Part shown: positions 10,745 through 22,052 of the stretch, in pieces
Numbering within the stretch: the first letter of the stretch is position 1
How the letters are laid out: each line of letters starts with the position of its first letter
The notes under the pieces: model-generated
Databases searched by the model: none
What the model was told of the DNA's origin: nothing
Seen by the model: only the letters and a program-made list of their open reading frames with translations
DNA from: Piper betle
Lineage: Eukaryota; Streptophyta; Magnoliopsida; Piperales; Piperaceae
Reading direction: 5' to 3'
NCBI GenBank assembly: GCA_033002965.1
Contig: JAURVB010012704.1
Span: forward strand, 1 to 64,000
Length of the DNA stretch: 64,000 bases
Program-made: the position numbers and the translations under genes

Positions 10745-13471
10745 ATGGATTTTGGATGGGAATATGGCAGACCAGTTGATGCATCTAAGAAACAAGTCAT
10801 CTGTAACTTTTGCAACAAAACCATAAGTGGAGGGGTATATCGTTTCAAGCAACATATTGCTGGAGTCAAAGGAAATGTTGCTGCTTGTAAGAAAGTTCCT
10901 GAAGCAGATGCACAAAAAATGAAAGATTATTTCAAAAATGTGGAAAAAGCCAAAAAAGAAAAAGAAAGGATTAGAGAAGAAATAGGGTCATATGGTTTGA
11001 ATGACTCAGATATGGAAGTGATGGACGTTCGGGAGCAAAGTGTTGGGTGCTCTAAGTCTACTGGGAAGAGGAAGGCACCTATTGTTGAAAGTGAGAAGAA
11101 GAATACATCAGGTCAAATGAGGATTGCTACGGCAATAGAAAAGAAAGCAAAAGAGCATTTGCACACAGCCATTGCTCGATTCTTCTATCACTGTGCCATT
11201 CCTTTCCATGTTGTAGACTCGCCTTATTTTCAAAAAATGATTGATGTGGCAGGTAAATACGGTAATCAAGGGATCAAACCTCCGAGCAGAAATTCTTTGT
11301 CAGGTAATCTTCTTACTACTGAAGTGGCTTCCATAAATGCTAGCTTAGAGGATATAAAAGCATCTTGGAAGACAACAGGCTGTTCTATTATGTCTGACGG
11401 GTGGACCAATCAATCCGGTAGAACTTTGATCAACTTTCTAGTTTACTGCCCAAGAGGAATGTATTTCCTTGGATCAGTTGATGCTTCAGACAAAAAAAGG
11501 ATGCTACGTATTTGTTTAGTTTACTGGACAAAGTAGTAGAAGAAGTTGGGGAGGAAAACGTTGTGCAGGTCATTACTGACAATGCTTCGGCATACAAAGC
11601 TGCCGGGAGGATGCTAGAACATAAGAGACCGCATTTATTTTGGACTCCGTGTGCTGCCCATTGTATAAACCTGATGCTGAAGGACTTTGCAAAAATTAAG
11701 AAAGTTGGAACATGCATTATGAATGCACAAAAAGTCACCAAACTAATATACAACCACTCATGGTTGTTGGCTCTTATGAGAAATAATTTCACAAATGGGC
11801 ATGAATTGGTGAGACCTGGGGCTACTCGATTTGCTACTCATTTTTTGACGATTGCTAGTTTCCTAGAACATAAGCAGGCACTGAAAAAGCTGTTTGTTTC
11901 TGAAATGTATTCATCATCGAAGTTTGCAAAAGATGAGGATGGAATAGCAGCTGAAAATATTGTCTTAAGTGCACATTTTTGGAAGAAGATGGAATTTGTG
12001 CATAAAACAATTGAGCCACTTGTTCATTTTTTGAGATTGGTAGATAGTGATGAAAGACCTTCGATGCCATTTGTTTATGATGAAATGCAAAAGACTATCG
12101 AAAAAATAAAAGAGGTACATGGCATGAAAGTCGAACGATACAAGTTATTTGTTGATATCATCACCAAGAGATGGGCGAATCAATTTTGTCATCCTCTTCA
12201 TGCTGCAGCATATATGCTTAATCCTCAAACTCGTTATCGCCCTGACTCTACCATTGTATGCTCTTATTTGACTTACATACCTTTTATGATTTTTTTAACA
12301 ATTTCATATTGCTTGTGTTTGATTGGGAATAATTTTGTAGCCAAGTGAGGTGTATCGTGCATTCAATGATGTCATTTGTCGTTTGGAAGTCAATGAGGTA
12401 GCTCGATCCATGGCATCTTTGCAGGTCAAGATACTATTATTTTTAATTTTTATATATAAATGTTTATGTATAACTAAATATGATGATTCATTTTGTTTTA
12501 ATATTTTGTAGTGGTCCGATTTTGTATCTGCAAAAGGAGATTTTGGACATTCTCTTGCAATTACCAATAGAAAAGTCCTCCACCCAGGTAAAATCCACCT
12601 TTCTCCAGATTTCATATTTATTGTAAGCTTATAAGTAAATCAATTTATCAAATGTAGCATCATGGTGGGAGCAACATGGTATAAGCTGCCCTGAATTACA
12701 AAAATAGTGTTAAAATTTGGACGAACAAATAGCTATTAGAATACTTAGTCAAACTTCATCATCATCGGGTTGTGAACGTAATTGGAGCACTTTTGACCAA
12801 GTACATACCAAAAAGAAATCGACTTGCAAGGAAGAGAGTAAATGATCTTGTATATGTTCATTACAACATGCGGGTCAAAGAAAACGAGTTGAGGTGGAGG
12901 TATAAATATGATGCAGTTAGTGAACATTTGAGTTTAGAAGACTCGTTAGATGAGTGGGTTGGAGAACAGGACAACCCATCCCCATCGGTATGTTTAAATA
13001 AAGCTTACATCACATTCATGATTTTGTGTATGAATTTTTTTTGAATTGAAATGAATAGGGTATGACTTTTTTATGTAGGATGATTTCTTTGGTACCAATG
13101 TTGGCAACAATTATGGTGCAGATGAAGAGGCCTTTGTAGCAGATGAAGAGGCCTTTGTAGCAAATGAAAGTGGCAACACATTGAAAACTGCAATTGGATC
13201 GTGTTCTACTACGTCTGATGGTTTTTCTTTGCCTCCTCTTCCTAGTGGACAAAATGTTGATATTGATGTAGATATTGACTCCCAACATAATTTGTCTTTG
13301 CCTCCTGAACCTGAGGGACTTCATATGAGTGGGAGTTTTATGCCTCCTTTTACGCAGGGGTCTCATGTTAATGCAGATGATAGTTCTACTATTCCGATTG
13401 GTGATAATGATTCGGACTCCGAAGATGATTCAGATGATGAATTAGATGATTTAGTATTAAGCACTACGTAA
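10745..13471 (+). pseudogene. hAT transposase with BED zinc finger, spliced, frame-broken
   Basis: The enzyme would bind the element's ends and cut and paste it. From the ATG at 10745 a BED finger shows Cys20, Cys23, His37 and Cys48, then a Lys/Glu-rich stretch and a DUF659-like region with MSDGWTN. After a frame change at the A7 run 11492-11498 the core continues with VITDNASAY and FWTPCAAHCINLML. Good GT-AG introns are visible at 12256-12340, 12425-12511, 12588-12657 and 12988-13078. The C-terminal dimerisation segment has SSSSGCERNWSTFD, which supplies the acidic residue, and NDLVYVHYNM. The last exon is acidic, contains a doubled ADEEAFVA and ends at TAA 13469. Further frame breaks lie near 12700-12712, 12730 and 12810. 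As written it cannot make a full protein. D-D-E assignments follow known hAT families. Confidence 0.9.
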
Positions 13472-13864
13472 CATTGTGTATATATTTATGACATTGTGGT
13501 ATTCTGATGATAAATTGTGATGCTCTTTTAGGTATGTAATTATATGAAATTGTGTTCATTATAAGAGTATGTTCTTCAGGTTTACTCTTATTTGAATTAT
13601 ATAAAGAGTATGCTTCTGCATTCAGGTATGACTCTATTGTTGGATTGTCATAATTACATACCTTTATGATTGTTGTATAAATATTTGAATTTGTATATTT
13701 ATGTTGAGAAATTATATAATTATGTATTTCAAGTATTTCTGTTATGAGTTGGCAAATTTTTATATATAACCGATTAGGATTTGAATCGATTCCTGGCCGA
13801 TTCACACCGATTCCGACTCACTGGAAAACCGATTTCGATTCCAATTCTGATTCATGCAACCATG

Positions 13865-13872
13865 CCTAAAAC
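13865..13872. repeat. hAT target-site duplication, right copy
   Basis: CCTAAAAC, identical to 9687-9694; together they delimit the transposon. Confidence 0.93.
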
Positions 13873-15537
13873 TTTATTTTGCGTCACTTTATTTTATGTG
13901 TTTGTAATTATTATTTCATAGGTAAGAGTGCCCTCGTGTAATCCGTAATATCGAACGGGCTTATCAGAACAAATCCATTCTAAAGTTCACAAAACACTCA
14001 TCCCGTAAACAAAGATATCTTGTACAATTAGTACGAGTTGCTATGTGACCTAGTAGACACTCGTTGAGCCAGCATTACGCAAAATGCTAAAAAAGGTTAT
14101 TACCATGGCTACTACAATAGGTCATTTGTAGAGCAATTTCTTTCCTAGCCTGGTTTCTGCAAGAGCCTTTGTGTACAGCCATCCGACTGTTTTTCTTTTC
14201 TATCCATCGATAATAGCGAGGACTGTCACTCAATGCACGGGCTATGCTCTACTTCATCTTTTAGGAGGCTTCTTTTTGGGTGGTTTATTACAATTTTTCA
14301 TCTTAAAACATTATATCGTCATGGTTTTTTTTTTGAATAATCTGAGATTAAATAAAAAAATTTTCACATCCTAATTTATGGTAGTTTTTGTTTTTGTAGA
14401 ATTTTATATTAAATAAAAAAATTCTTAACTCATTGTATCTTATTAGTTGGTGTTGCTGTGTTGAGATCCTCAAGAGATATTGTTTTATTTTTTTATATTT
14501 CTTTTGATTGGTAGAATTTGATATTAGATTAAAAGAATTTATAATATACTATATTTCTTTAATTAGGAGTTGATATCTTCACGAGTTTTATTGTAATAAT
14601 TTTTTAACTGGGTGCTAAAATGGATGCTTATGATTGGTGAACATCTGAGAAGTGAAATAGTAAGGTCCGGCGCGACAGGTAGATAAGCCTTTTCCATAAG
14701 TAAAACAATAAAACGAACTTTCAAAAAAAGAGAAAAAACAATAAAACGAACATGTTTATAAATCTTTGACGGAGAAAGGAAAAGGGAGCAAACATGCGAC
14801 AACATTACCAACGAAAACGAAATGTAGCATCGCATAGTTACGTGACAAGCTCCCCCGCTATCTGCCTAACCTTGTGGCCCATCAAGCCGTGAAAGTCAAC
14901 TAAAGAATACACTTTCAAACATATGTTATAACCACCAATTAAACAGGATTGCACCATTGTTTGTCATTCTCCCCAAATCAAACCAGCTCCTTAGTCAGTC
15001 TTTTTTATTTTTGAAAAATAACCGTCTTCTTAAAAGTATTTACTACTAGCAATTCTCGTTAGTATTAGTGTTTCCCTTGTAAATTGCTAATTTTTTTCTT
15101 ATACGTGGAAATCACTTACCGTGCCGTTTATGCTATTGCACCCCATCATGTAAAACAGTAATTCCACTAAACCAGAACGAGCCCACAAATTATTAAGACA
15201 TTTGCCAACCTTAGTAAAAACTATACTCATTAAGTTCTATCAAAGGTTTCAACTAAGCTATGATATTGGTTGAAGGACATTCGAGAGCATGAAATATGTA
15301 TGGCACAAAACCGTCTCTTCTACATGGTTTGGAAATTATGTAGTGATGTGCTATTTTGATTTGGCAATTAAATTACATACATATTCATACTCGATCAATC
15401 AATTGAACATACATTTCAACATGTTGTTGATATAAAAATATGAAATACATCTTGGCCGCTATCATCTAAAAGAAGGGGATCAAGAAGCAGAGAAAGAATA
15501 GCACAACCGACCTGTAACCATTTTCAGACGAATCTGA
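13873..15537. other. Intergenic AT-rich sequence downstream of the CLE gene
   Basis: No gene recognised. Three loosely related T/A-rich pieces with the pattern GAATTTGATATTAGATTAAA occur near 14334, 14398 and 14514. The part next to 15537 is the presumed 3' untranslated region and flank of the minus-strand CLE gene. Confidence 0.5.
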
Positions 15538-15903
15538 TCAATGGTGCAGTGGGTTGGGACCTGACGGTACCAGTCTCTTCTCCCCGCCATATTGTGGATC
15601 GATCTCGTGAGAATCCGCGGGCTCCTCCACAGCCACCGGAGGAGGGTGGTGGTGGCGGTGCTTGCGCTGGTGCTGGTGTTTATGCCGGTGCCTATGTTGA
15701 ACCACTAAGGACTCCATGACAATCCTTGTAGTTGCCTTCAAAGTAGCTTTTCTGTTGCTGCTAATCACAGAACAAGGATGAGAAGAAGAGAGCCCAATGC
15801 TGCTGTACTTGATGTTACTCCAACCATGAACCAAGAAGAGAACAGCAGAGACACATATCACAATTCCCACAATATGCAATAACTTCATTGTTGTAGAAGC
15901 CAT
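15538..15903 (-). CDS. CLE-family secreted peptide hormone precursor
   Basis: This encodes a 121-residue prepropeptide of a plant CLE signal, normally secreted, trimmed to a 12-13 residue ligand and sensed by leucine-rich-repeat receptor kinases of the CLV1/BAM type. Residues 6-26 (KLLHIVGIVICVSAVLFLVHG) are a hydrophobic signal peptide. Residues 70-86 are a His/Arg/Lys-rich run followed by PPP. The C-terminus is DPQYGGEKRLVPSGPNPLHH, with the CLE dodecapeptide RLVPSGPNPLHH at 110-121 ending exactly at the TGA, as in single-motif CLE genes. The motif belongs to the Arabidopsis CLE9-13 type and as I recall equals CLE13. I chose the ATG at 15903 because it places the signal peptide at the N-terminus; the frame stays open to an ATG at 16056. 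There is no intron, usual for this family, and it is the only intact host gene seen. Confidence 0.93.
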   Translation of the reverse strand: MASTTMKLLHIVGIVICVSAVLFLVHGWSNIKYSSIGLSSSHPCSVISSNRKATLKATTRIVMESLVVQHRHRHKHQHQRKHRHHHPPPVAVEEPADSHEIDPQYGGEKRLVPSGPNPLHH

Positions 15904-17473
15904 GGAGAGCTGAGAGGACGAGCAATCTGAGAATCGGAAGCATGAGGGGTTGGCGTCAACAAGGTTTAGATAGGGTGAGGAGGTGAAGGATTTAGACTTT
16001 TGTGACAGCATGAATTCAACCGAGCATATGAATATAAGAATGTGTTTGATGATCAAGAGAGGGTTGAAAAACTTGAAATGGGGTGTGTGTTTTGCTTGTG
16101 TAAAAAACTTGGACTTGGGCTTCTTTTCTCGAGTAAACTATTGGGTTTGTGGAGCGTTTTGATGCCATTGATGCGGTGACGGGATCACATAATGTACACC
16201 TTGTTCCAATGAAATCTTCCTTTGCGTTCAAGCAACAATGACCATATTTATGATCGTCAAACTTCGAAGCATGAGATGTGATGCAGATTATCATAGCCCG
16301 GTTGAATATATATGTACAACATTGGATGCATCACATACTAGTCCACAAGCTAGGCCCCCCATTGTAAACGTTGCTTTGCTTTTATCCAACGCGTATTGGT
16401 GCTGCTGTACTCGAAGTTCTCACTTGGGAAGATCAAGAAGAGGTTTCTCTTTTTCTAATGTTGAGTGAGTTTGTAGAAAGTGGCAAATTTGTATATATTA
16501 TTGTGGGTAATGTATGCGATTATGCATAGTGGAAGCTGCCGACAAAAGAGAGAAAAGCCAGACTTGTGCGGAAAAAAGGCTTCATGTTTCCTTAAGTACG
16601 GAGGTTGGATTATCCTAATTAATTAGAGTAAGAAGTTTCAACAAACGCAGAAAAAATGTCTCCTATGTTAAATCAAGTAGGTCCAATTGGAGAAGATGAA
16701 ACAGGCCTCATTTTGGATACAATATCATGTACAGATAATGTTTGACAAGCTCTCTCAATAGTTTATATTTGTAAGGAAGTCAAAGTCAGATCGCTCTCAT
16801 TGTTTATGGGTAGCATGAAACATGATGCAGCTGGGGCATGCCGGTGATCATTGATTCTGAATTTTTGTGGTTGTGATCATAAATTTTTTTTTGTTACTAA
16901 CTATTATTTGATTTGTCATTGAATAGTATTCAGCCAAATGTGAGCAGATCAATGTAGAGTATTGTTCGACTACTGTGAGGAAAAAATTTTGGATCCTCCT
17001 CGAGGCGACGTCGCGTCCCGGGCATCGCCAAAACCCACGGCGAGATGGATTGAAAGTTGAAACTGTACGTTAATAGATTAGACAACCGGATATTAACTTG
17101 TTAATTAAGTGTTAAGAAATGAGTTTTGATTATTTGCTCGGGAGAAAAAACAAAACTCTGGCAACGTTAATTTCGTACATGTGAACATTTTAATTTAGCT
17201 TCTGCTTCAAACATATATATTAAAACATTCACCACGTCATCTTCAACGTACTTAAGAATACATATATACCAGTCTCACCGATTTCGCTAGCTAGTTAGCT
17301 ATTTATTCATGGGCATGCATATAATATACCTCCAACCATTATGACTTTTGTTATTTGACTGATTATCATGAGGAATATTAATGGCACTATTCCAACCAAC
17401 AGCATGACTTGCGGGTTTGAATTATTATTACTAAGTAGATCTTTCGCCCCTGGGTTCAATTGTCATTGGTCAA
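15904..17473. other. Upstream region of the CLE gene and intergenic DNA
   Basis: This should hold the CLE promoter and leader. A weak TATA-like TTATATTC occurs on the minus strand near 16029-16036 and a stronger ATATATA at about 16306-16312; neither can be assigned. The CLE frame extends open upstream to 16056. Nothing else resembles a gene. Confidence 0.45.
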
Positions 17474-18014
17474 CTAGTGGAAAAGATCATTTCCAAGATA
17501 TGACCAATGCCGCCTTTCATCCCTGCACCTTCCACAGGACTGTGAGCGGGTGGGATGTCGCCCATCTTTCTCACCGTGTAAATTACCCTTTGTGCTTTCA
17601 ATGATTAATCTTTTTTTTAAAAATGTAGTTCTCATCCTATGCAAATTCTTTCCCTTTAAAAAAAAAAACAAATGCACAAAGTCTATATAGAGGCATCAGA
17701 ATATAGTGGTCAGTGCTGAAGCCCTTCCATCATGTGTTTGTATTAGTTTACCTGGAAATGGATTAAGGAAGAAACTCGACACCATCGGCACTTGAATTAG
17801 CATTTCACCATCTATGTTGGGCGCATGGTACAGGAGCCCAGTATCAAATACAAGACATACCGGGGAAAGAGCCCAGCGCTCGTACAGCATAAAGTTCTTC
17901 AAAGAGAACCATGCACTCTGACGAAGGACGGGATATTGCGTTCCCCGCAAGCGGAAGCACATAGGGCTCCTCTGCTGGCCAATGCTTCGATGACCTTCAC
18001 TCCCTGTCTCTAAG
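17474..18014 (-). other. Unrecognised exon-like open segments
   Basis: On the minus strand a stretch of about 265 bp (18014 down to about 17748) is open in one frame, with balanced composition. It is bounded by TTACAG on its 5' side and CAG|GTAAAC on its 3' side, good acceptor and donor contexts. The predicted peptide includes GTQYPVLRQSAWFSLKNF and DTGLLYHAPNIDGEML. Further on, 17474-17600 has an open segment containing MGDIPPAHSPVEGAGMKGG and then a stop. I do not recognise either. They may be remnants of a captured host gene or exons of a decayed gene. Confidence 0.35.
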
Positions 18015-18049
18015 CTGTAAGTTTTTAATGATTAATCAATATGGTCACA

Positions 18050-19560
18050 TTCATTATCACTAAAGATATCTTTCAGCATACACTGTTATCCTTCGATCGT
18101 TTCTTTCCGGCACTTTTTCTCTTTTAACCAATCCGGCTTCGACATCCGCTCTTCGTAGAATACAATATCCCTCTTGATTATAACGTTATATGTAGTTGGA
18201 TATCATAGCTTGTACCCTTCACTTCTTTCTTGAACCCAAAAATAATGCGTTCTTTTGACTTGGAATCTAGCTTGGATCTTAGTGAATATTGTATGAGCAT
18301 GTAATATGCACAACCAAATATTGTCAAATCAGAATAGTCAAATGGTTACCTATCCAAACCTCTTCTAGTGCCTTGCAATATGAGATGGAGGACATATTCA
18401 TTGATGTGCTCGGAATACCTTACTCAAGCGTGCATTCAACCTCATGCATCTAGATCATTTCAACAGGGTTTTGTTCATTCTTTCGGTAATACTATTTTAT
18501 TGAGGAATATATGGTGTAGTAAAGTTTCTTGTAACACCTTTTGGGTTGTAGAAATCTTCAAATTCTTTTGACTTGTATTCCCCTCTATTGTTAACCTGTA
18601 AATATTTAAGTTTTCTCCCCATCCAAGTCTCCATTCCGGCCTTTCACTCTTTAAACTTTACAAAAGCTTCCTACTTATGTCTCATAAAATAGATCCAAAC
18701 TTTATGAGAAAAATTATCTATGAAGGAAATAAAGTAGATAATGCCTCCATGTGATTTAACCAAAGAGGGATCACACACGTCTGTATGAACGTAGTCCAAA
18801 ATATATTTAGAACTATGAGAAGCAATTTTGAAGTGTACCTTAGTTTGTTTTTCAAGCACACAATACTTGCTTGTCTTCAAGCCCTTGAGCGAATTCTGCT
18901 TTTAAAGTTCCATTTTGTCATTCTCGCCCATATGACCAAACCGCATATGCCAAAGTATTGCATTATCATTGTCTCTGTCAAATTGGGATGATACTGTGGC
19001 CCCACCAATGATGGAGTACCTTGCAGCCAATACAAGCTTTGGCTCTTAGACCCTTTTCATAATTACCACAACACCTTTAACAATCTTCATAACTCCACCA
19101 CTTAGAGTGATCTTGCAACCAATTGCATCTAATCAACCTAGTGAGAGTAAGTTCTTTCGCAGCTCAGGCACATGCTACACTTTAGTCAATGTATGAATGG
19201 TTCTATCAAACATCTTAATTTTGATTATGTCAATACCCTCTATCTTACATGAAGCATTATTTTTCGTCAAAACAAAACCACCATCAGGAGGCTTGTACTC
19301 ATGAAACTAATGCTTATAAAGATTCATGTGAAAAGAACAGACGGAGTCAAGTATCCAAGAATCAGTAAGAGCATTTATCCCATCTAAGAAATGAAAGAGA
19401 TCTCCATTGTTATTGTTATCTTCAGCCAATCTAGCTTGATCATTGTTGTTGTCATGGCGCTTTTCAAAGTCTTCATTCCTCTTTACCTTGCAATCTTCCT
19501 TGAAGTAGCCTTCCTTGTTACAATAAAATCATTACAATTTGTTTTTGCCCTGCGACTTCA
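18050..19560 (-). pseudogene. Degenerate Ty1/copia gag-pol fragment
   Basis: The minus strand, with stops and frame changes, encodes parts of a copia polyprotein in the proper order. A zinc-knuckle remnant YCNKEGYFKEDCK lies near 19500-19540. Next comes a protease-region remnant with NALTDSWILDS near 19350. A LWHMRFGHM-like pre-integrase motif lies near 18930, and the integrase start VHTDVCDPSLVKSHGG with FIDNFSHKVWIYFM at 18671-18880. The intervening peptides agree with the copia pattern but none is open over a full domain. No LTR, primer site or reverse transcriptase was recognised, so this is a truncated relic. Confidence 0.75.
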
Positions 19561-20384
19561 ACCTTGACCTACTCTCATTCCCTTTTGGCAAGCTCCTACA
19601 TCTATTTCCGTCTATTGTGTTTGCATATAAGCTGTTGCTGTCTTCCCTTCTAGACAGATTGCTATCCTTGCTCATGAGTTCATATGATAGCAAAGCCACC
19701 ACCACATCTTTTGTAAATCTTGAGCCATTTTCTCATTGGTTTTGTGTTGGTTTGATTGTGAACCAAGCCAAGTAACATATGACTAGTATTTATTAACTAT
19801 TGATATGTTATAAGGTATGGTTTGCTTGCCCCAGACACTAGTCGCCCCAGTGTTAGATACACTCAGTCGAGCACTCGATTAACTTGACTTTCCTCATTTT
19901 TTTCTGTGTAATTGCAACTGTGGATAGACCTTCAGAACATGTCCCTGCATGTCAAGTTGCATCTAATGTGTGTGCGTGTTTATTTCCACATCTCCCATGT
20001 GAAAACCCCTAGATTTCAGCTAAAGGGCTGGGCACAAAGGCACCACCACAGCGCCCTTATGCCAGCACCTTAGCCGAATGAGGGTTTTGGCCCCTGGCCC
20101 TAGTACCTTGCATCCATGCTGCCAGTGCCATCACATTGGCCCGGCGCCCTTCCATGTTAAATGTCACGTCATAATAGGTAAGCAGCAGCTTGTGATTGGC
20201 TAGAGTGGACGATCATGGTAGCCAGCGCCCTTGTCTTGGAACCTTTGTGCCAGGCCTATTTTCCCTCTCTTTTTTAACCCTCCTCTTCTCCAATCCTTTC
20301 CCCCACCTCTTCCACTTCGTCTCCTCTTCTCCAGACCATTCTCTTCTGTTCATTTCCTCCTCCAGTAGTTGTAGGAGCCTCAGT
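19561..20384. repeat. Probable left part of an old LTR-like copy, split by a later solo LTR
   Basis: No gene. The T/C-rich part (about 20255-20370) resembles 30380-30500 in the third copy of this repeat family. The sequence then breaks exactly at the insertion point of the solo LTR and resumes at 23499, where resemblance to that family continues. The outer boundary is not visible. Confidence 0.35.
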
Positions 20385-21994
20385 TGTAAAACCCAATTTT
20401 TAGGTTAGGGTTTTACCCAATTTTAGTTTTTCCTTGTTTGGGTCAGCATCGAGTCGGTTCGACTGAGCTTGAGCCAGATTAATTTTTAGAATATGAGTAT
20501 GAGGCCCAGATGGCTGTATGAGCATGTTATAGAGGCTAAGCATTTCCGATATGCATATAATAGTTTTAGTTATGATACTATATAGAATGGGTTATCAATG
20601 TATACACAAGGTATACATATGATTTTTTATAAGTTAGGCAGGATTTTAGGCCTAGATCTAGGTCGTTGTAGCATTAAATATCCATTTAGGATCTTCAAGG
20701 TATCTCTTTACATGCATCATAGGGATTTTTGACCATCGGATTGTGCCCAAGTGGGCCCAACTTGATTGCGTTTAGGGATTCAAGGCTTATTTGCCCTTCT
20801 TTCTAGATTCCTACCTATAGACTGTTTTTAGGATTCGAGTCAGTTTTGACTTTAGACAGACTCGATCCTAGCTTTCTATCCATATAGATATTGCATATAC
20901 CCATAGGTAGGCCCCACTAGGCTATGAGTTATCAGACATTTGGATCGTGCCATGTGACATGATCAAAGCCGTCCACTCAGCCTTATAGCTTCAGGCAATG
21001 ATTTCTAGTTGTTTTTCTCCCATTTTTTGAGTTATTCACTCTTAGCACCGCCACCACTTCGGCTCGCCGCTCACAAGTTTTCGCTTCGCCCCTGGCTACC
21101 GAATTGGTACGACCGTGACCATCTCGTAGCTGGCTATCAGTTCGTACCCATGATCGCCACTGGCGTCGCCGCAGTCGCTGCCAGCGATGGCATTTTTGCT
21201 ATAGATTTTTGCCATCGCCACCACCCTTTCAGACCATTTTCCGATGTCAGTGACTGTCCTCTGACGAAGCCGACTACCCCAAAAGCTTAATCTTGACACA
21301 ATCTTCATTTTGAGGCCATCCAGAACCACCGCCGAGGCCACGATTACCATCGTCGACATCACCTCACCCGACGGTGACTCCACACCTTTCTTGCCAATTT
21401 TTGGCCAACCAGTTGTCAGACTCCACTGATCGTTACCATCAACACCTTCACCGTGACACCCTCTGTCGATCCCAACTGGTGGCGACCCCAGCCACGCTGC
21501 CGTCAGTGTTCCCAGGGATGGGCACCACTGTTCCTCCATTTACCCACTTGCCCGTGATCATGTTCGCCGCCTACGTCGTGTCCACCTGGCCATGTTCGAG
21601 TCCACCTGGCCGTGCCTGAGTCCGTGTCCATCAGGCTAGTCATGTCCGCTCAGTCAACCCAACCTATTTTCCAGCTAACTCAAACCGAGTTGGTTCACCC
21701 CATTCGACTCGGTTGGTTCCGCTCGGTTTGGTCCAGTTTAGCTCAATTTCAGCCGGTTTTCGGTCATTTCTCGACCATTTTTGGTAATTTGAGCACCTTC
21801 ATATTAGTTAAAATGCATGTTCACATAATTTAGCATAATTGGATGTTATAATTATTTTTATTTATTTATTTATTTATTCATTATTATTTATTTATTTGTA
21901 TGTGTATCATATATGACGAATGCTTACATGATTAATTGTTATTATTAATATTATATTTACTTATGAATATTAGTCTTATTATTTTAGTAAATTA

Positions 21995-22052
<58 letters not shown>

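Larger units (their letters stand above)
9695..13864 (+). mobile_element. hAT-superfamily DNA transposon, structurally complete
   Basis: The element is 4170 bp long. Its ends are CATGGTTGC on the left and the complementary CAACCATG on the right, giving short terminal inverted repeats. A perfect 8-bp duplication CCTAAAAC flanks it, fixing the boundaries to the base. Both subterminal zones (about 9705-9870 and 13770-13850) are crowded with GATTC/GAATC and CGATT/AATCGG words, probable transposase-binding sites. The interior carries one spliced transposase gene with BED finger, DUF659 and dimerisation regions. The intact duplication suggests fairly recent insertion, while the reading frame is damaged. 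Confidence 0.95.

Noticed and set aside
21009..21619. Frames on both strands in a GC-rich segment
   Set aside because: They lie inside the 3.1-kb solo LTR, overlap each other and show no domain.
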